DNA from: Leifsonia sp. Root227
GTDB taxonomy: Bacteria > Actinomycetota > Actinomycetes > Actinomycetales > Microbacteriaceae
Assembly: GCF_001428745.1 (NCBI RefSeq)
Contig: NZ_LMIO01000004.1
Location: 744,001 to 808,000 of the forward strand
Direction: 5' to 3'
Length of the DNA: 64,000 nucleotides
Below the pieces are notes generated by a model. The model did no database searches and was not told the DNA's origin. It saw nothing but the letters and a program-made list of their open reading frames with translations. Positions 1 to 6,866 of the stretch are shown piece after piece. The number at the start of each line of letters is the position of its first letter. The stretch's first letter is position 1. Position numbers and translations under genes: made by a program.

Positions 1-482
1 TCGAGGCACTCGTCTCCGCCCGCCGCGTGGTCGCGGTGGGCAACGGACTCTCTGCCCCTCTTGCGCTGGATGCGGCCGCCCGCCTCACCAGCGTCGGCCG
101 GGCAGCGGAGTCCCCGCTCGACGTGATCGGCCAGCAGATCACCGCGCGGCTGCTCTCGCCAGGCGACGTGCTGCTGGCGGTCAGCGGGAGCGGCTCGAAC
201 GCATCCACTCTCCGCACGGCCGGCGCGGCGACGGCGGCGGGCGCGACCGTGATCGCGGTGACCGCGTTCGTGCGCAGCCCGATCGCGCAGGCCGCCGACG
301 TCGCACTGGTCGTGACCATGCCCGACCTGACCTTCCGCGACGAGATCACCCTCGCCTCCCGGCTTCCGCAGGCCATCCTCATCGAGGGGCTGGTCGCTGC
401 GGTGACGCAGCGCCTCGGCGACGCTGCGACCACGGCGAAGTCGCTGGCGCTGGACGCGATCAGCGACAACCTGGCGGAGTAG
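1..482 (+). CDS. MurR/RpiR-type regulator, SIS domain (5' end outside window)
   Basis: Only the last 159 codons are present; the frame is open from base 3 to the TAG at 480-482. The fragment is a complete-looking sugar isomerase (SIS) fold: a VVAVGNGLSAP first strand/loop, then the phosphosugar-binding loop VSGSGSN (about bases 177-200), then alternating strands and helices. In the RpiR family this domain senses a phosphorylated sugar and follows an N-terminal HTH, which would lie left of the window. A stand-alone SIS isomerase is possible because the HTH cannot be seen. The next gene begins 57 bases downstream on the same strand with its own ribosome binding site. Confidence 0.75.
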   Translation, partial: EALVSARRVVAVGNGLSAPLALDAAARLTSVGRAAESPLDVIGQQITARLLSPGDVLLAVSGSGSNASTLRTAGAATAAGATVIAVTAFVRSPIAQAADVALVVTMPDLTFRDEITLASRLPQAILIEGLVAAVTQRLGDAATTAKSLALDAISDNLAE

Positions 483-539
483 GGCGCTGCCATCCCCTGG
501 CGCGGCAGAATGAGGGGACCAGGACACGAGGAGGCTCAC

Positions 540-893
540 ATGCCCGTGACAGGAATCGGCGGACTCTTCTTCCGCAGCGGCGACCCGGATGCGCGGGCCG
601 CCTGGTACAAGGAGCACCTCGGCATCGACGCAGGGCAGGCATCCGTCTGGCAGCAGGAGGCAGGGATGACCGTGTTCGCCCCGTTCCCCGCCGACAGCGA
701 CTACTTCGCCGCCGACCAGGCGTTCATGCTCAACCTACGGGTCACCGAGCTGGATGCGCTGGCGGCGAGCCTCGAAGCGGCGGGCATCCAGGTGGAACGC
801 AAAGACGAGTGGACGAACACGGAGTACGGGAGCTTCGCGCGCATCCACGATCCGGAGGGGCTCGCGATCGAGCTGTGGCAACCTCCGAACTGA
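540..893 (+). CDS. VOC superfamily (glyoxalase/bleomycin-resistance fold) protein
   Basis: 117 residues, the usual size of a single-domain VOC protein built from two beta-alpha-beta-beta-beta modules. It opens with GIGGLFFRSGDPDARAAWYK and closes with ARIHDPEGLAIELWQP, the typical VOC C-terminal strand with its terminal Glu metal ligand. The ATG at 540 is chosen because GAGGAGG lies about 6 bases upstream; an upstream in-frame ATG at 510 lacks a site. VOC members include glyoxalases, dioxygenases and antibiotic-binding proteins; substrate cannot be inferred. It precedes a separate membrane-protein gene with its own promoter. Confidence 0.8.
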   Translation: MPVTGIGGLFFRSGDPDARAAWYKEHLGIDAGQASVWQQEAGMTVFAPFPADSDYFAADQAFMLNLRVTELDALAASLEAAGIQVERKDEWTNTEYGSFARIHDPEGLAIELWQPPN

Positions 894-896
894 CCA

Positions 897-925
897 TTGC
901 TCAACAGCGGGCCGAGGACTACCGT
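897..925 (+). promoter_or_regulatory. sigma-70-type promoter of the 991 membrane protein gene
   Basis: TTGCTC (897-902), a 17-base spacer and TACCGT (920-925) fit the actinobacterial housekeeping consensus. The predicted start of transcription near 932 leaves a leader of about 60 bases containing the ribosome site TAGGAGAG before the ATG at 991. Confidence 0.5.
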
Positions 926-990
926 GCGACGGGCTGGGTCTTCGCCGACCAGCGTCCGTGTGCAACATCGACGTTCTAGGAGAGAACACC

Positions 991-1494
991 ATGAGTGATA
1001 CCACCCCACCGGCCAGCTACCCCGCGTCGTCGTCCCCGGCGGGAAGCGGCGCACCCGTCGCTCCGCCGCAGCAGGTGAACATCGCGTTCTGGCTGTACAT
1101 CGTCGGCGCCGCGCTGAGCCTCATCGCGCTCATCGTCTCGCTCGCGACGGTCGGATCGCTCAAGGACGACGTGCAGAAGCAGCTCGCGAACCAGGGCCAG
1201 CAGATCTCCGACGCGACGCTCAACGCGACGGTCGGCGTGTCCGTCGCGCTCGCCGTGGTGTTCGGCATCCTCTACATCGCGGCGTACGTGCTGTTCGCGT
1301 TCTTCATGCGCCGCGGCGCGAACTGGGCGCGCATCGTGCTGCTGATCGTCACCGTGCTCTCGCTCTTCGGCATCCTCGGCGGCTATGGTCTCGGCGCGGC
1401 CCGCGTGGTCGTCGGCGTGATCGCCACCGTGCTGATCTTCCTCAAGCCGGCAAACGAGTACTTCGCCGCAGTGAAGGCGAGCAAGCGGGTCTGA
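991..1494 (+). CDS. four-helix membrane protein, function unknown
   Basis: 167 residues. The first ~30 residues are Pro/Ser/Ala rich and probably cytoplasmic; hydrophobic segments follow at about 31-54, 80-105, 111-133 and 135-150, with a short charged loop carrying KDDVQKQLANQ between the first two. This arrangement is common for small Micrococcales membrane proteins of unknown function, and no catalytic motif is visible. ATG 991 is preceded by TAGGAGAG at about 10 bases. A strong terminator follows, so it is probably transcribed alone from the promoter at 897-925. Confidence 0.7.
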   Translation: MSDTTPPASYPASSSPAGSGAPVAPPQQVNIAFWLYIVGAALSLIALIVSLATVGSLKDDVQKQLANQGQQISDATLNATVGVSVALAVVFGILYIAAYVLFAFFMRRGANWARIVLLIVTVLSLFGILGGYGLGAARVVVGVIATVLIFLKPANEYFAAVKASKRV

Positions 1495-1505
1495 TCGCAC
1501 CGATG

Positions 1506-1552
1506 AGCCTGAGCGTGGACGGTGGCGAAAAGTCACCGCCCACGCTCAGGCT
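1506..1552 (+). terminator. intrinsic terminator after the membrane protein gene
   Basis: A 13-bp perfect stem AGCCTGAGCGTGG (1506-1518) with its complement at 1540-1552, continued after one mismatch by CGGTG/CACCG, closes a GAAAA-containing loop. A T-rich stretch (TTGTT) follows. It separates the membrane protein gene from the helicase promoter. Confidence 0.8.
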
Positions 1553-1580
1553 TGTTCCTGTATCGTAGATAGGTCGGCTC

Positions 1581-1730
1581 TTGACACCGCACGTTCGTGC
1601 GGATGGGTTTGTAAGTCAGGTGGGCCGGTTTCGCCGCCGTTCGGCAGGCGAATGATCACTGTATGTGAACGGCCCCGGCCAAAGACTGCCCGGGTTCTCC
1701 TTTGAAGCGCGGTAACGATCCGCGTGCTTC
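1581..1730 (+). promoter_or_regulatory. helicase promoter region and structured 5' leader
   Basis: A consensus -35 TTGACA is at 1581-1586, followed directly by a perfect 16-bp inverted repeat CCGCACGTTCGTGCGG (1587-1602) in the expected spacer. The -10 box is not clear (TGGGTT at 1604-1609 at best). Further down, GAAGCGCGG (1704-1712) can pair with CCGCGTGCTTC (1720-1730). The leader before ATG 1766 is about 150 bases, as is common for cold-regulated RNA helicases; cold regulation here is inference. Confidence 0.45.
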
Positions 1731-1765
1731 GTCATGCATAACGAGAACAACCCAGGAAGACATCC

Positions 1766-4117
1766 ATGCCCGGATTCAAGAAGCACGGAAACAACAGCGC
1801 TCCTGGCGCCCGCAAGGGTGCCCCCAAGGCAGGCAGCCGCAGCCCCAGCCACCGCGGATACCGCGCGGCGGAAGAGGGCGCAGCCCCGAAGAAGGCCCGC
1901 TGGTCGGAGGACGAGCGCGCGGCCCGCGGTCGCGCAACGTACGGAAGCCGCGATGGCGGAAGCCGCGATGGCGGGCGCGAAGGCGCAGGCTCGACCGGCG
2001 CCCGCAAGGAGCGCCCGAACTGGGAGCCCCGCGGCAAGGACGCACGCCGCACCTGGCAGCCGGACGGCGACCGCTCGCGCGGCCGTGACGACCGCGCTCC
2101 GCGTCGCGACTTCGACAACGACCGTCCGCGTCGTTCGTTCGATGGCGACCGCGCTCCGCGTCGCGACTTCGACAACGACCGTCCGCGTCGTTCGTTCGAT
2201 GGCGACCGCGCTCCGCGTCGCGATTTCGACAACGACCGTCCGCGTCGTTCGTTCGATGGCGACCGCGCACCGCGCCGCGACTTCGACAACGACCGTCCGC
2301 GTCGTTCGTTCGACGGCGACCGCGCACCGCGTCGTTCGTTCGACGGCGACCGCGCACCGCGCCGCGACTTCGACAAGGACCGCGCTCCGCGTTCGTTCGA
2401 CAAGGACCGCGCTCCGCGTTCGTTCGACAAGGATCGCGCTCCGCGTTCGTTCGACGGCGACCGTGGACCGCGTCGCGATTTCGACAACGACCGCCCGCGC
2501 CGTGGAAACGACGACCGCGCTCCCCGTCGCGACTTCGACAAGGACCGCGCTCCGCGCTCGTTCGACGGCGACCGTGGACCGCGTCGTGACTTCGACAACG
2601 ACCGACCCCGTCGTTCGTTCGATGGCGACCGCGCTCCGCGTCGCGATTTCGACAACGACCGCCCGCGTCGCGGAAACGACGACCGCGCTCCCCGTCGCGA
2701 CTTCGACAACGACCGTCCGCGTCGTTCGTTCGACAACGACCGTCCGCGTCGTGACTTCGACAACGACCGCGGCCCCCGCCGCTCGTTCGACGCCGACCGC
2801 GCACCGCGCCGCGACAGCTCGTCGTCGTTCTACCCGTCGCGCGACGAGAAGCCCGCGTTCACGGCGAATGACGACGTCGTGCTCGAGCGCCTCGAGGCAG
2901 ACGCCATCGAGGCGAAGGACGTCGACGGCGTGACCTTCGGCGACCTCGGCCTCGGCGGCAACATCGTCCGCGCGCTCGCCGAGCTCGGCGCCGACCGGCC
3001 GTTCCCCATCCAGGCTGCGACGACCCCGGATGTGCTGGCAGGCAAGGACGTCCTCGGCCGCGGCCGCACGGGCTCCGGCAAGACCATCGCTTTCGGCGCC
3101 CCCATGGTGGAGCGACTGATGACCCTCTGGGCCGAATCGGGCAAGTCGGGCGGCAAGCGCCAGATGGGCCGCAAGCCGCGCGCCCTCATCCTGGCACCCA
3201 CCCGCGAGCTCGCCCTGCAGATCGACCGCACCGTGCAGCCGATCGCCCGCAGCGTCGGCCTGTTCACCACGCAGATCTACGGCGGTGTGCCGCAGGCCCG
3301 TCAGGTGGGAGCGCTGCAGCGCGGCGTCGACATCGTGATCGGCACCCCCGGCCGCATCGAGGACCTCATCGAGCAGGGGCGTCTCGACCTCAGCGAGGTC
3401 GTCATCACCGTCCTGGACGAGGCGGACCACATGTGCGACCTCGGCTTCCTGGAGCCGGTGCAGCGCATCCTGCGCGAGACGTCGGAGGGCGGCCAGAAGC
3501 TGCTGTTCTCCGCGACCCTCGACAAGGGTGTCGCCCAGCTCGTCGACGAGTTCCTGGTGAACCCGACCGTGCACGAGGTCGCCGGCGAAGACCAGGCGTC
3601 CTCCACGATCGACCACCGCGTGCTGGTCATCGAGCACCGCGACAAGGCGGCGATCATCGAGCAGCTCGCCGACCGCGACGGCAAGACCCTGGTCTTCGCC
3701 CGCACCCGCGCGTTCGCCGAGATGCTCGCCGACCAGCTCGACGACGCCGGCATCCCGGCCGTCAGCCTGCACGGCGACCTCAACCAGTCCCGCCGCACCC
3801 GCAACCTCGGCCAGCTCACCAGCGGCCGGGTCAACGTGCTCGTCGCCACCGACGTCGCCGCCCGTGGCATCCACGTCGACGACATCGATCTGGTCATCCA
3901 GGCCGACGCGCCCGACGAGTACAAGACCTACCTGCACCGTTCCGGCCGCACCGGCCGCGCCGGCAAGCAGGGCACGGTCGTCACGCTCATCCCGCGTCAG
4001 CGTCAGCGCCGCATGACCGAGCTGCTCGGTCGCGCCGAGATCGAGGCCGAGTTCGTGCCGGCGATCCCCGGCGACCAGCTCATCACCGACCTGGCCCAGG
4101 CGGCAGCGCAGGCGTAA
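1766..4117 (+). CDS. DEAD-box ATP-dependent RNA helicase with tandem-repeat N-terminal extension
   Basis: 783 residues. The C-terminal ~420 residues are a complete DEAD-box core that unwinds RNA using ATP: Walker A GRTGSGKT (about residue 433), PTRELALQ, DEAD (about 551), SAT (about 582), and ATDVAARGI plus HRSGRTGRAG (about 725) in the second RecA domain. Residues ~107-350 are a low-complexity run of RSFDGDRAPRR and RDFDNDRPRR units absent from ordinary family members of ~400-550 residues. Such Arg/Asp/Phe-rich tails usually bind RNA or support condensates (inference). ATG 1766 has AGGAAG 8 bases upstream. It is monocistronic, with a hairpin-rich leader. The class fits DeaD/CsdA/RhlE-type helicases; the exact orthologue is unclear. 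Confidence 0.95.
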   Translation: MPGFKKHGNNSAPGARKGAPKAGSRSPSHRGYRAAEEGAAPKKARWSEDERAARGRATYGSRDGGSRDGGREGAGSTGARKERPNWEPRGKDARRTWQPDGDRSRGRDDRAPRRDFDNDRPRRSFDGDRAPRRDFDNDRPRRSFDGDRAPRRDFDNDRPRRSFDGDRAPRRDFDNDRPRRSFDGDRAPRRSFDGDRAPRRDFDKDRAPRSFDKDRAPRSFDKDRAPRSFDGDRGPRRDFDNDRPRRGNDDRAPRRDFDKDRAPRSFDGDRGPRRDFDNDRPRRSFDGDRAPRRDFDNDRPRRGNDDRAPRRDFDNDRPRRSFDNDRPRRDFDNDRGPRRSFDADRAPRRDSSSSFYPSRDEKPAFTANDDVVLERLEADAIEAKDVDGVTFGDLGLGGNIVRALAELGADRPFPIQAATTPDVLAGKDVLGRGRTGSGKTIAFGAPMVERLMTLWAESGKSGGKRQMGRKPRALILAPTRELALQIDRTVQPIARSVGLFTTQIYGGVPQARQVGALQRGVDIVIGTPGRIEDLIEQGRLDLSEVVITVLDEADHMCDLGFLEPVQRILRETSEGGQKLLFSATLDKGVAQLVDEFLVNPTVHEVAGEDQASSTIDHRVLVIEHRDKAAIIEQLADRDGKTLVFARTRAFAEMLADQLDDAGIPAVSLHGDLNQSRRTRNLGQLTSGRVNVLVATDVAARGIHVDDIDLVIQADAPDEYKTYLHRSGRTGRAGKQGTVVTLIPRQRQRRMTELLGRAEIEAEFVPAIPGDQLITDLAQAAAQA
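2086..2816 (+). repeat. in-frame tandem repeats, 57-bp (19-codon) unit and half units
   Basis: The region is made of about a dozen imperfect copies of a 57-bp unit (copy starts such as 2096 and 2153 are exactly 57 apart) that encodes RSFDGDRAPRR followed by DFDNDRPR. Shorter units (for example three DKDRAPRSF copies near 2375-2455, and GNDDRAPRR variants) are interspersed. All unit lengths are multiples of three. The high GC and repetition leave long frames open on several frames and both strands, which should not be read as genes. Confidence 0.95.
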
Positions 4118-4217
4118 CTCCGCGGCGAGCAGCACGACAGCGACGCACGACATGGCCGCACCGGATGCATCCGGTGCGGCCTTCGTCGTCTTCTGGCTCG
4201 ATCGGGCCGGCGCGGGG

Positions 4218-4223
4218 TAGTGT
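4218..4223 (+). promoter_or_regulatory. -10 box of a probably leaderless patatin mRNA
   Basis: TAGTGT lies six bases before the ATG at 4230, so transcription would begin at or next to the start codon. No ribosome binding site is present, which agrees with leaderless translation. Confidence 0.5.
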
Positions 4224-4229
4224 CTGGCC

Positions 4230-5090
4230 ATGACCAACGGTTCGCTCGTCTTCGCAGGCGGCGGGGTGGCGGGGATCGCGTGGGAGGTCGGCGTGATCGC
4301 CGGCATCGCCGACGCCGACCCGCAGCTCGCCGAACACCTCCTCGCGCCGGAGGTCACGTTCATCGGCACATCGGCGGGTTCGGCGGTGGCGGCGCAGCTC
4401 GCCAGCGGCGTCGACCTGGACACGCTGTACGCAGCGCAGGTCTCCGACGACACCGCAGAGTTCGACCCCCGCGTCGACCTCGCCGCCCTGATGGAGCGGT
4501 TCATGGCGGCGGCGCAACCGGACGCATCCACAGCGGAGAGCCTGCAGGCGATCGGCCGACTCGCTCTCGACACGCAGACCGTGGCCGAGGCGGAACGCAT
4601 GGTGTCGATCGACGCGCGCCTGCCGTACGAGGAATGGCCGGACAGACGCCTGCTGATCACGGCAGTGGATGCGGTCAGTGGCGAGTTCCGCGTCTTCGAC
4701 GCCGCGTCAGGGGTGCGCCTCGGCGCGGCCGTCGCTGCCAGCTGCGCCGTGCCGGGGGTGTGGCCGCCCGTGACCATCGGAGATCGTCGATACATGGACG
4801 GCGGGATGCGCTCGCTCGCGAACGCCGATCTCGCCGCCGGTTCGGACTGGGTGCTGGTGGTCGCGCCCATCCTGGACGGCGTTCCCGGCTTCGGCCAGAT
4901 CCCTCCCGGTGAGCTGGAGTCGCTCGCTCCGGCTCCCGTGCACGTCGTCTACGCCGACGAAGCCTCCTTCGCCGCCTTCGGCGTCAACCCGCTCGACCCG
5001 GCGACCCGCCCGGCCTCCGCCGCGGCTGGGCGCTCCATCGGCGCTGCCTCCGCCCACCGCATCCGCGCCGCCCTCGACCGTACCCACTGA
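4230..5090 (+). CDS. patatin-like phospholipase/acyl hydrolase
   Basis: 286 residues. The patatin fold hydrolyses acyl esters with a Ser-Asp dyad. Visible motifs are the oxyanion loop GGGVAG (residues 10-15), the nucleophile elbow GTSAGS with Ser47, and the catalytic DGG with Asp190. No signal peptide, so probably cytoplasmic; lipid substrate unknown. The start is ATG 4230, probably leaderless. The gene converges on the APH gene and is followed after two bases by the 62-bp hairpin element at 5092-5153. Confidence 0.88.
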   Translation: MTNGSLVFAGGGVAGIAWEVGVIAGIADADPQLAEHLLAPEVTFIGTSAGSAVAAQLASGVDLDTLYAAQVSDDTAEFDPRVDLAALMERFMAAAQPDASTAESLQAIGRLALDTQTVAEAERMVSIDARLPYEEWPDRRLLITAVDAVSGEFRVFDAASGVRLGAAVAASCAVPGVWPPVTIGDRRYMDGGMRSLANADLAAGSDWVLVVAPILDGVPGFGQIPPGELESLAPAPVHVVYADEASFAAFGVNPLDPATRPASAAAGRSIGAASAHRIRAALDRTH

Positions 5091-5091
5091 C

Positions 5092-5153
5092 ATCGAGTCC
5101 GAACCTCTTCAGGCGACACGCCGATTGAGGATGTGAACAACTTCGGACTCGAT
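5092..5153 (+). repeat. 62-bp convergent-junction hairpin, copy A
   Basis: ATCGAGTCCGAA (5092-5103) pairs perfectly with 5142-5153. The core CGACACGCCG is at 5114-5123, 22 bases from the left end. The right arm runs into the TAA stop codon (5153-5155) of the minus-strand APH gene. Same length, core and core offset as the copies at 17721, 57524 and 61774; the inverted copy at 52664 matches in length and offset. Probably acts as a two-way terminator. Confidence 0.85.
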
Positions 5154-6052
5154 TATGCGGGGGTGAGCTGGGCGAGGGCGTGAGCTGCGAGGCCGGCCAT
5201 GCGGGGGTTGTCGTCGGAGTTGGCGGCGAGGGCCGTGGCCATTGTGACCGCCCAGCCGCGGGCGCGGCGCCAGGCGGCGTCGTCGACGAGCGCAGCGGGG
5301 GAGAGACGGGTGAGCTCTGCGCGGAACACGGCGCGCGCATCCTGGTCGAAGGTCAGCCACGCGGTCGCGAGGTCGGTGGCCGGATCGCCGGCGGTCACGT
5401 CGCCGAAGTCGATCACCGCGGCGAGCCGGGCGAGGTCGGGCGTCAGCACCAGGTTGCCAGGGTGCAGGTCGCCGTGCAGCCAGATCGGCGGCCCATCCCA
5501 CGCCGGCGCCTCGAGCGCATCCCGCCACGCGTCAGCGAGGTCGGCCACCTCCATCCGCTCCGACAGGTGGCGCAGCCGTTCCTGGACTGCCGCATCCCTG
5601 GTCGCCAGGGGTACGCCGCGCACGGGGTTGGCCGGGACGTCGCCGCTCGCCGGTTCGTGCAGTGCTGCGACGAACGCCGCCAGCGGCAGGGCGATGGATG
5701 CGCGCTCCTCCGCCGTCACCTCGGCCCCGTCGATCCCGTCGACCCACGGCACGATGCTCCACGCGAACGGGAACAGCTCCGACGGCACGCCGATACGCAC
5801 GGGAGCGGGGATGCCGACCCCGACGCGCGCCGCGAACGCGGGCAGCACCTGCTGCTCGTGCTCGATCAGGTGCGCGGCGACCTCACGGCGCGGGATGCGC
5901 ACCGCGTACGCATCGCCGAGCCGGTAGATCAGGTTGTCCCAGCCGTCGGAGACGAGCGTGAGCGGACCGGCGAGGTCGGGGTGCTGCGTGGCGATCAGCC
6001 GCGCGACGAGGTCGGCGTCGCTGGCGATGTCGGATTCCGGGGTGTTGTGCAC
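5153..6052 (-). CDS. aminoglycoside phosphotransferase (APH)-fold kinase
   Basis: 299 residues. The APH/choline-kinase fold transfers ATP gamma-phosphate to a small molecule. The catalytic loop HGDLHPGN (about residues 193-200) and the metal-binding IDFGD (about 214-218) are intact. The GTG start at 6052 is chosen because the conserved reading begins there and the TetR stop codon is only 14 bases upstream; starts further upstream would overlap TetR. It is the second gene of a TetR-APH operon. Chromosomal APH homologues often phosphorylate metabolites rather than drugs, so resistance should not be assumed. Its stop codon begins at the last base of hairpin copy A. Confidence 0.8.
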   Translation of the reverse strand: MHNTPESDIASDADLVARLIATQHPDLAGPLTLVSDGWDNLIYRLGDAYAVRIPRREVAAHLIEHEQQVLPAFAARVGVGIPAPVRIGVPSELFPFAWSIVPWVDGIDGAEVTAEERASIALPLAAFVAALHEPASGDVPANPVRGVPLATRDAAVQERLRHLSERMEVADLADAWRDALEAPAWDGPPIWLHGDLHPGNLVLTPDLARLAAVIDFGDVTAGDPATDLATAWLTFDQDARAVFRAELTRLSPAALVDDAAWRRARGWAVTMATALAANSDDNPRMAGLAAHALAQLTPA

Positions 6053-6066
6053 TGCTCGACGCCCTG

Positions 6067-6714
6067 CTACGGCGTCCGGACGTACGACGACACGGCAGGT
6101 CCAGGGTGCAGGACGCCGTTCACTATCGCCTCGATGGCGAACTCGCTGGCCTTGGCGAGGTCGATCGCTGTCGGATCGAGCAGCCACTGAAGCTGCAGTC
6201 CGTCCATGACCGCGAGGATGGACGCCGCCGCCTTGTCGATCGTGTCCGGATCCGTCACGTTCTCCTGCGCGCAGAGCTCACGGAAGGCATCGTCGATCTC
6301 GAGCCGGAGCGTGTGGTAGCGGTCGAAGAAGTACGACTTCGCCGGGTGGTCGTCTGTCACGGACTCGGACGAGAGCACGGTGTACACCTGCACGATGCCC
6401 GGCCGCTGGGCGTTGCGCAGCGCCGTGTCGACGAGGTGGGCGAACAGTGCGGGACCGCCGGGGATGTGGCGGTCGGCCAAGTGGGCGACGTCGTCCTGGT
6501 CGCGGAACTCGAGCACTTCGAGCAGCAGGTTCTGCTTGGTTCCGAAGTGGTGCAGCACACCGGCGTGGGTCATCCCGACCTGCTCGGCGATGTCCGTCAG
6601 GGTGCCGTTTGCCGAGCCCTTCGTGCCGAAGGTCTCGATCGCCGCGCGGAGGATCTTCTTGCGTTTGCGCTCGGTCTCCGGGCGCGGACTGGTGCTGCCG
6701 CCCGTGGTGACCAT
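6067..6714 (-). CDS. TetR-family transcriptional repressor
   Basis: 215 residues. The N-terminal HTH is clear (TLTDIAEQVGMTHAGVLHHF, about residues 37-56), followed by an all-helical ligand domain typical of TetR. The ATG at 6714 has AGAGGA upstream. It is divergent from the ABC importer/GH3 operon; the 152-base gap holds paired operator-like sites that overlap the importer promoter, so it very likely represses that operon and itself. It also leads the TetR-APH operon. The inducer is probably a sugar or other solute carried by the importer (inference). Confidence 0.88.
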   Translation of the reverse strand: MVTTGGSTSPRPETERKRKKILRAAIETFGTKGSANGTLTDIAEQVGMTHAGVLHHFGTKQNLLLEVLEFRDQDDVAHLADRHIPGGPALFAHLVDTALRNAQRPGIVQVYTVLSSESVTDDHPAKSYFFDRYHTLRLEIDDAFRELCAQENVTDPDTIDKAAASILAVMDGLQLQWLLDPTAIDLAKASEFAIEAIVNGVLHPGPAVSSYVRTP

Positions 6715-6750
6715 TCGTGCCGTCCTCTGTCTCGTGCTGCTTGCATGCGA

Positions 6751-6808
6751 GCTTACCACTCAGTAACCTCGGACCGACTTGCTTTCTGACCAGTAAGCAA
6801 GTTATCGT
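6751..6808 (+). promoter_or_regulatory. importer operon promoter with TetR operators
   Basis: A -35 TTGCTT (6779-6784), 17-18 base spacer and -10 TATCGT (6803-6808) face the substrate-binding protein gene. ACTTGCTT (6777-6784) is the exact inverted complement of AAGCAAGT (6795-6802), so the palindrome covers the -35 and spacer. A related site GCTTACCACTCAGTAAC (6751-6767) lies 30 bp, about three helical turns, before GCTTTCTGACCAGTAAGC (6781-6798). This fits repression by the adjacent TetR. Confidence 0.7.
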
Positions 6809-6866
6809 CGGCCGACAACACGCACCAAGAGGGCACAGCGAATGTGCCCGTCATGAAGGAGAAGCA

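Noticed and set aside
1616..4870. Very long open frame (over 1000 codons) on the minus strand opposite the helicase and patatin genes
   Set aside because: It is antisense to two proteins with intact catalytic motifs, has no family resemblance, and is open because of the repeat and GC bias.
5153..6052. Annotation as an aminoglycoside resistance gene
   Set aside because: The fold supports a kinase only; genomic context with TetR and a sugar-type operon gives no support for drug resistance.
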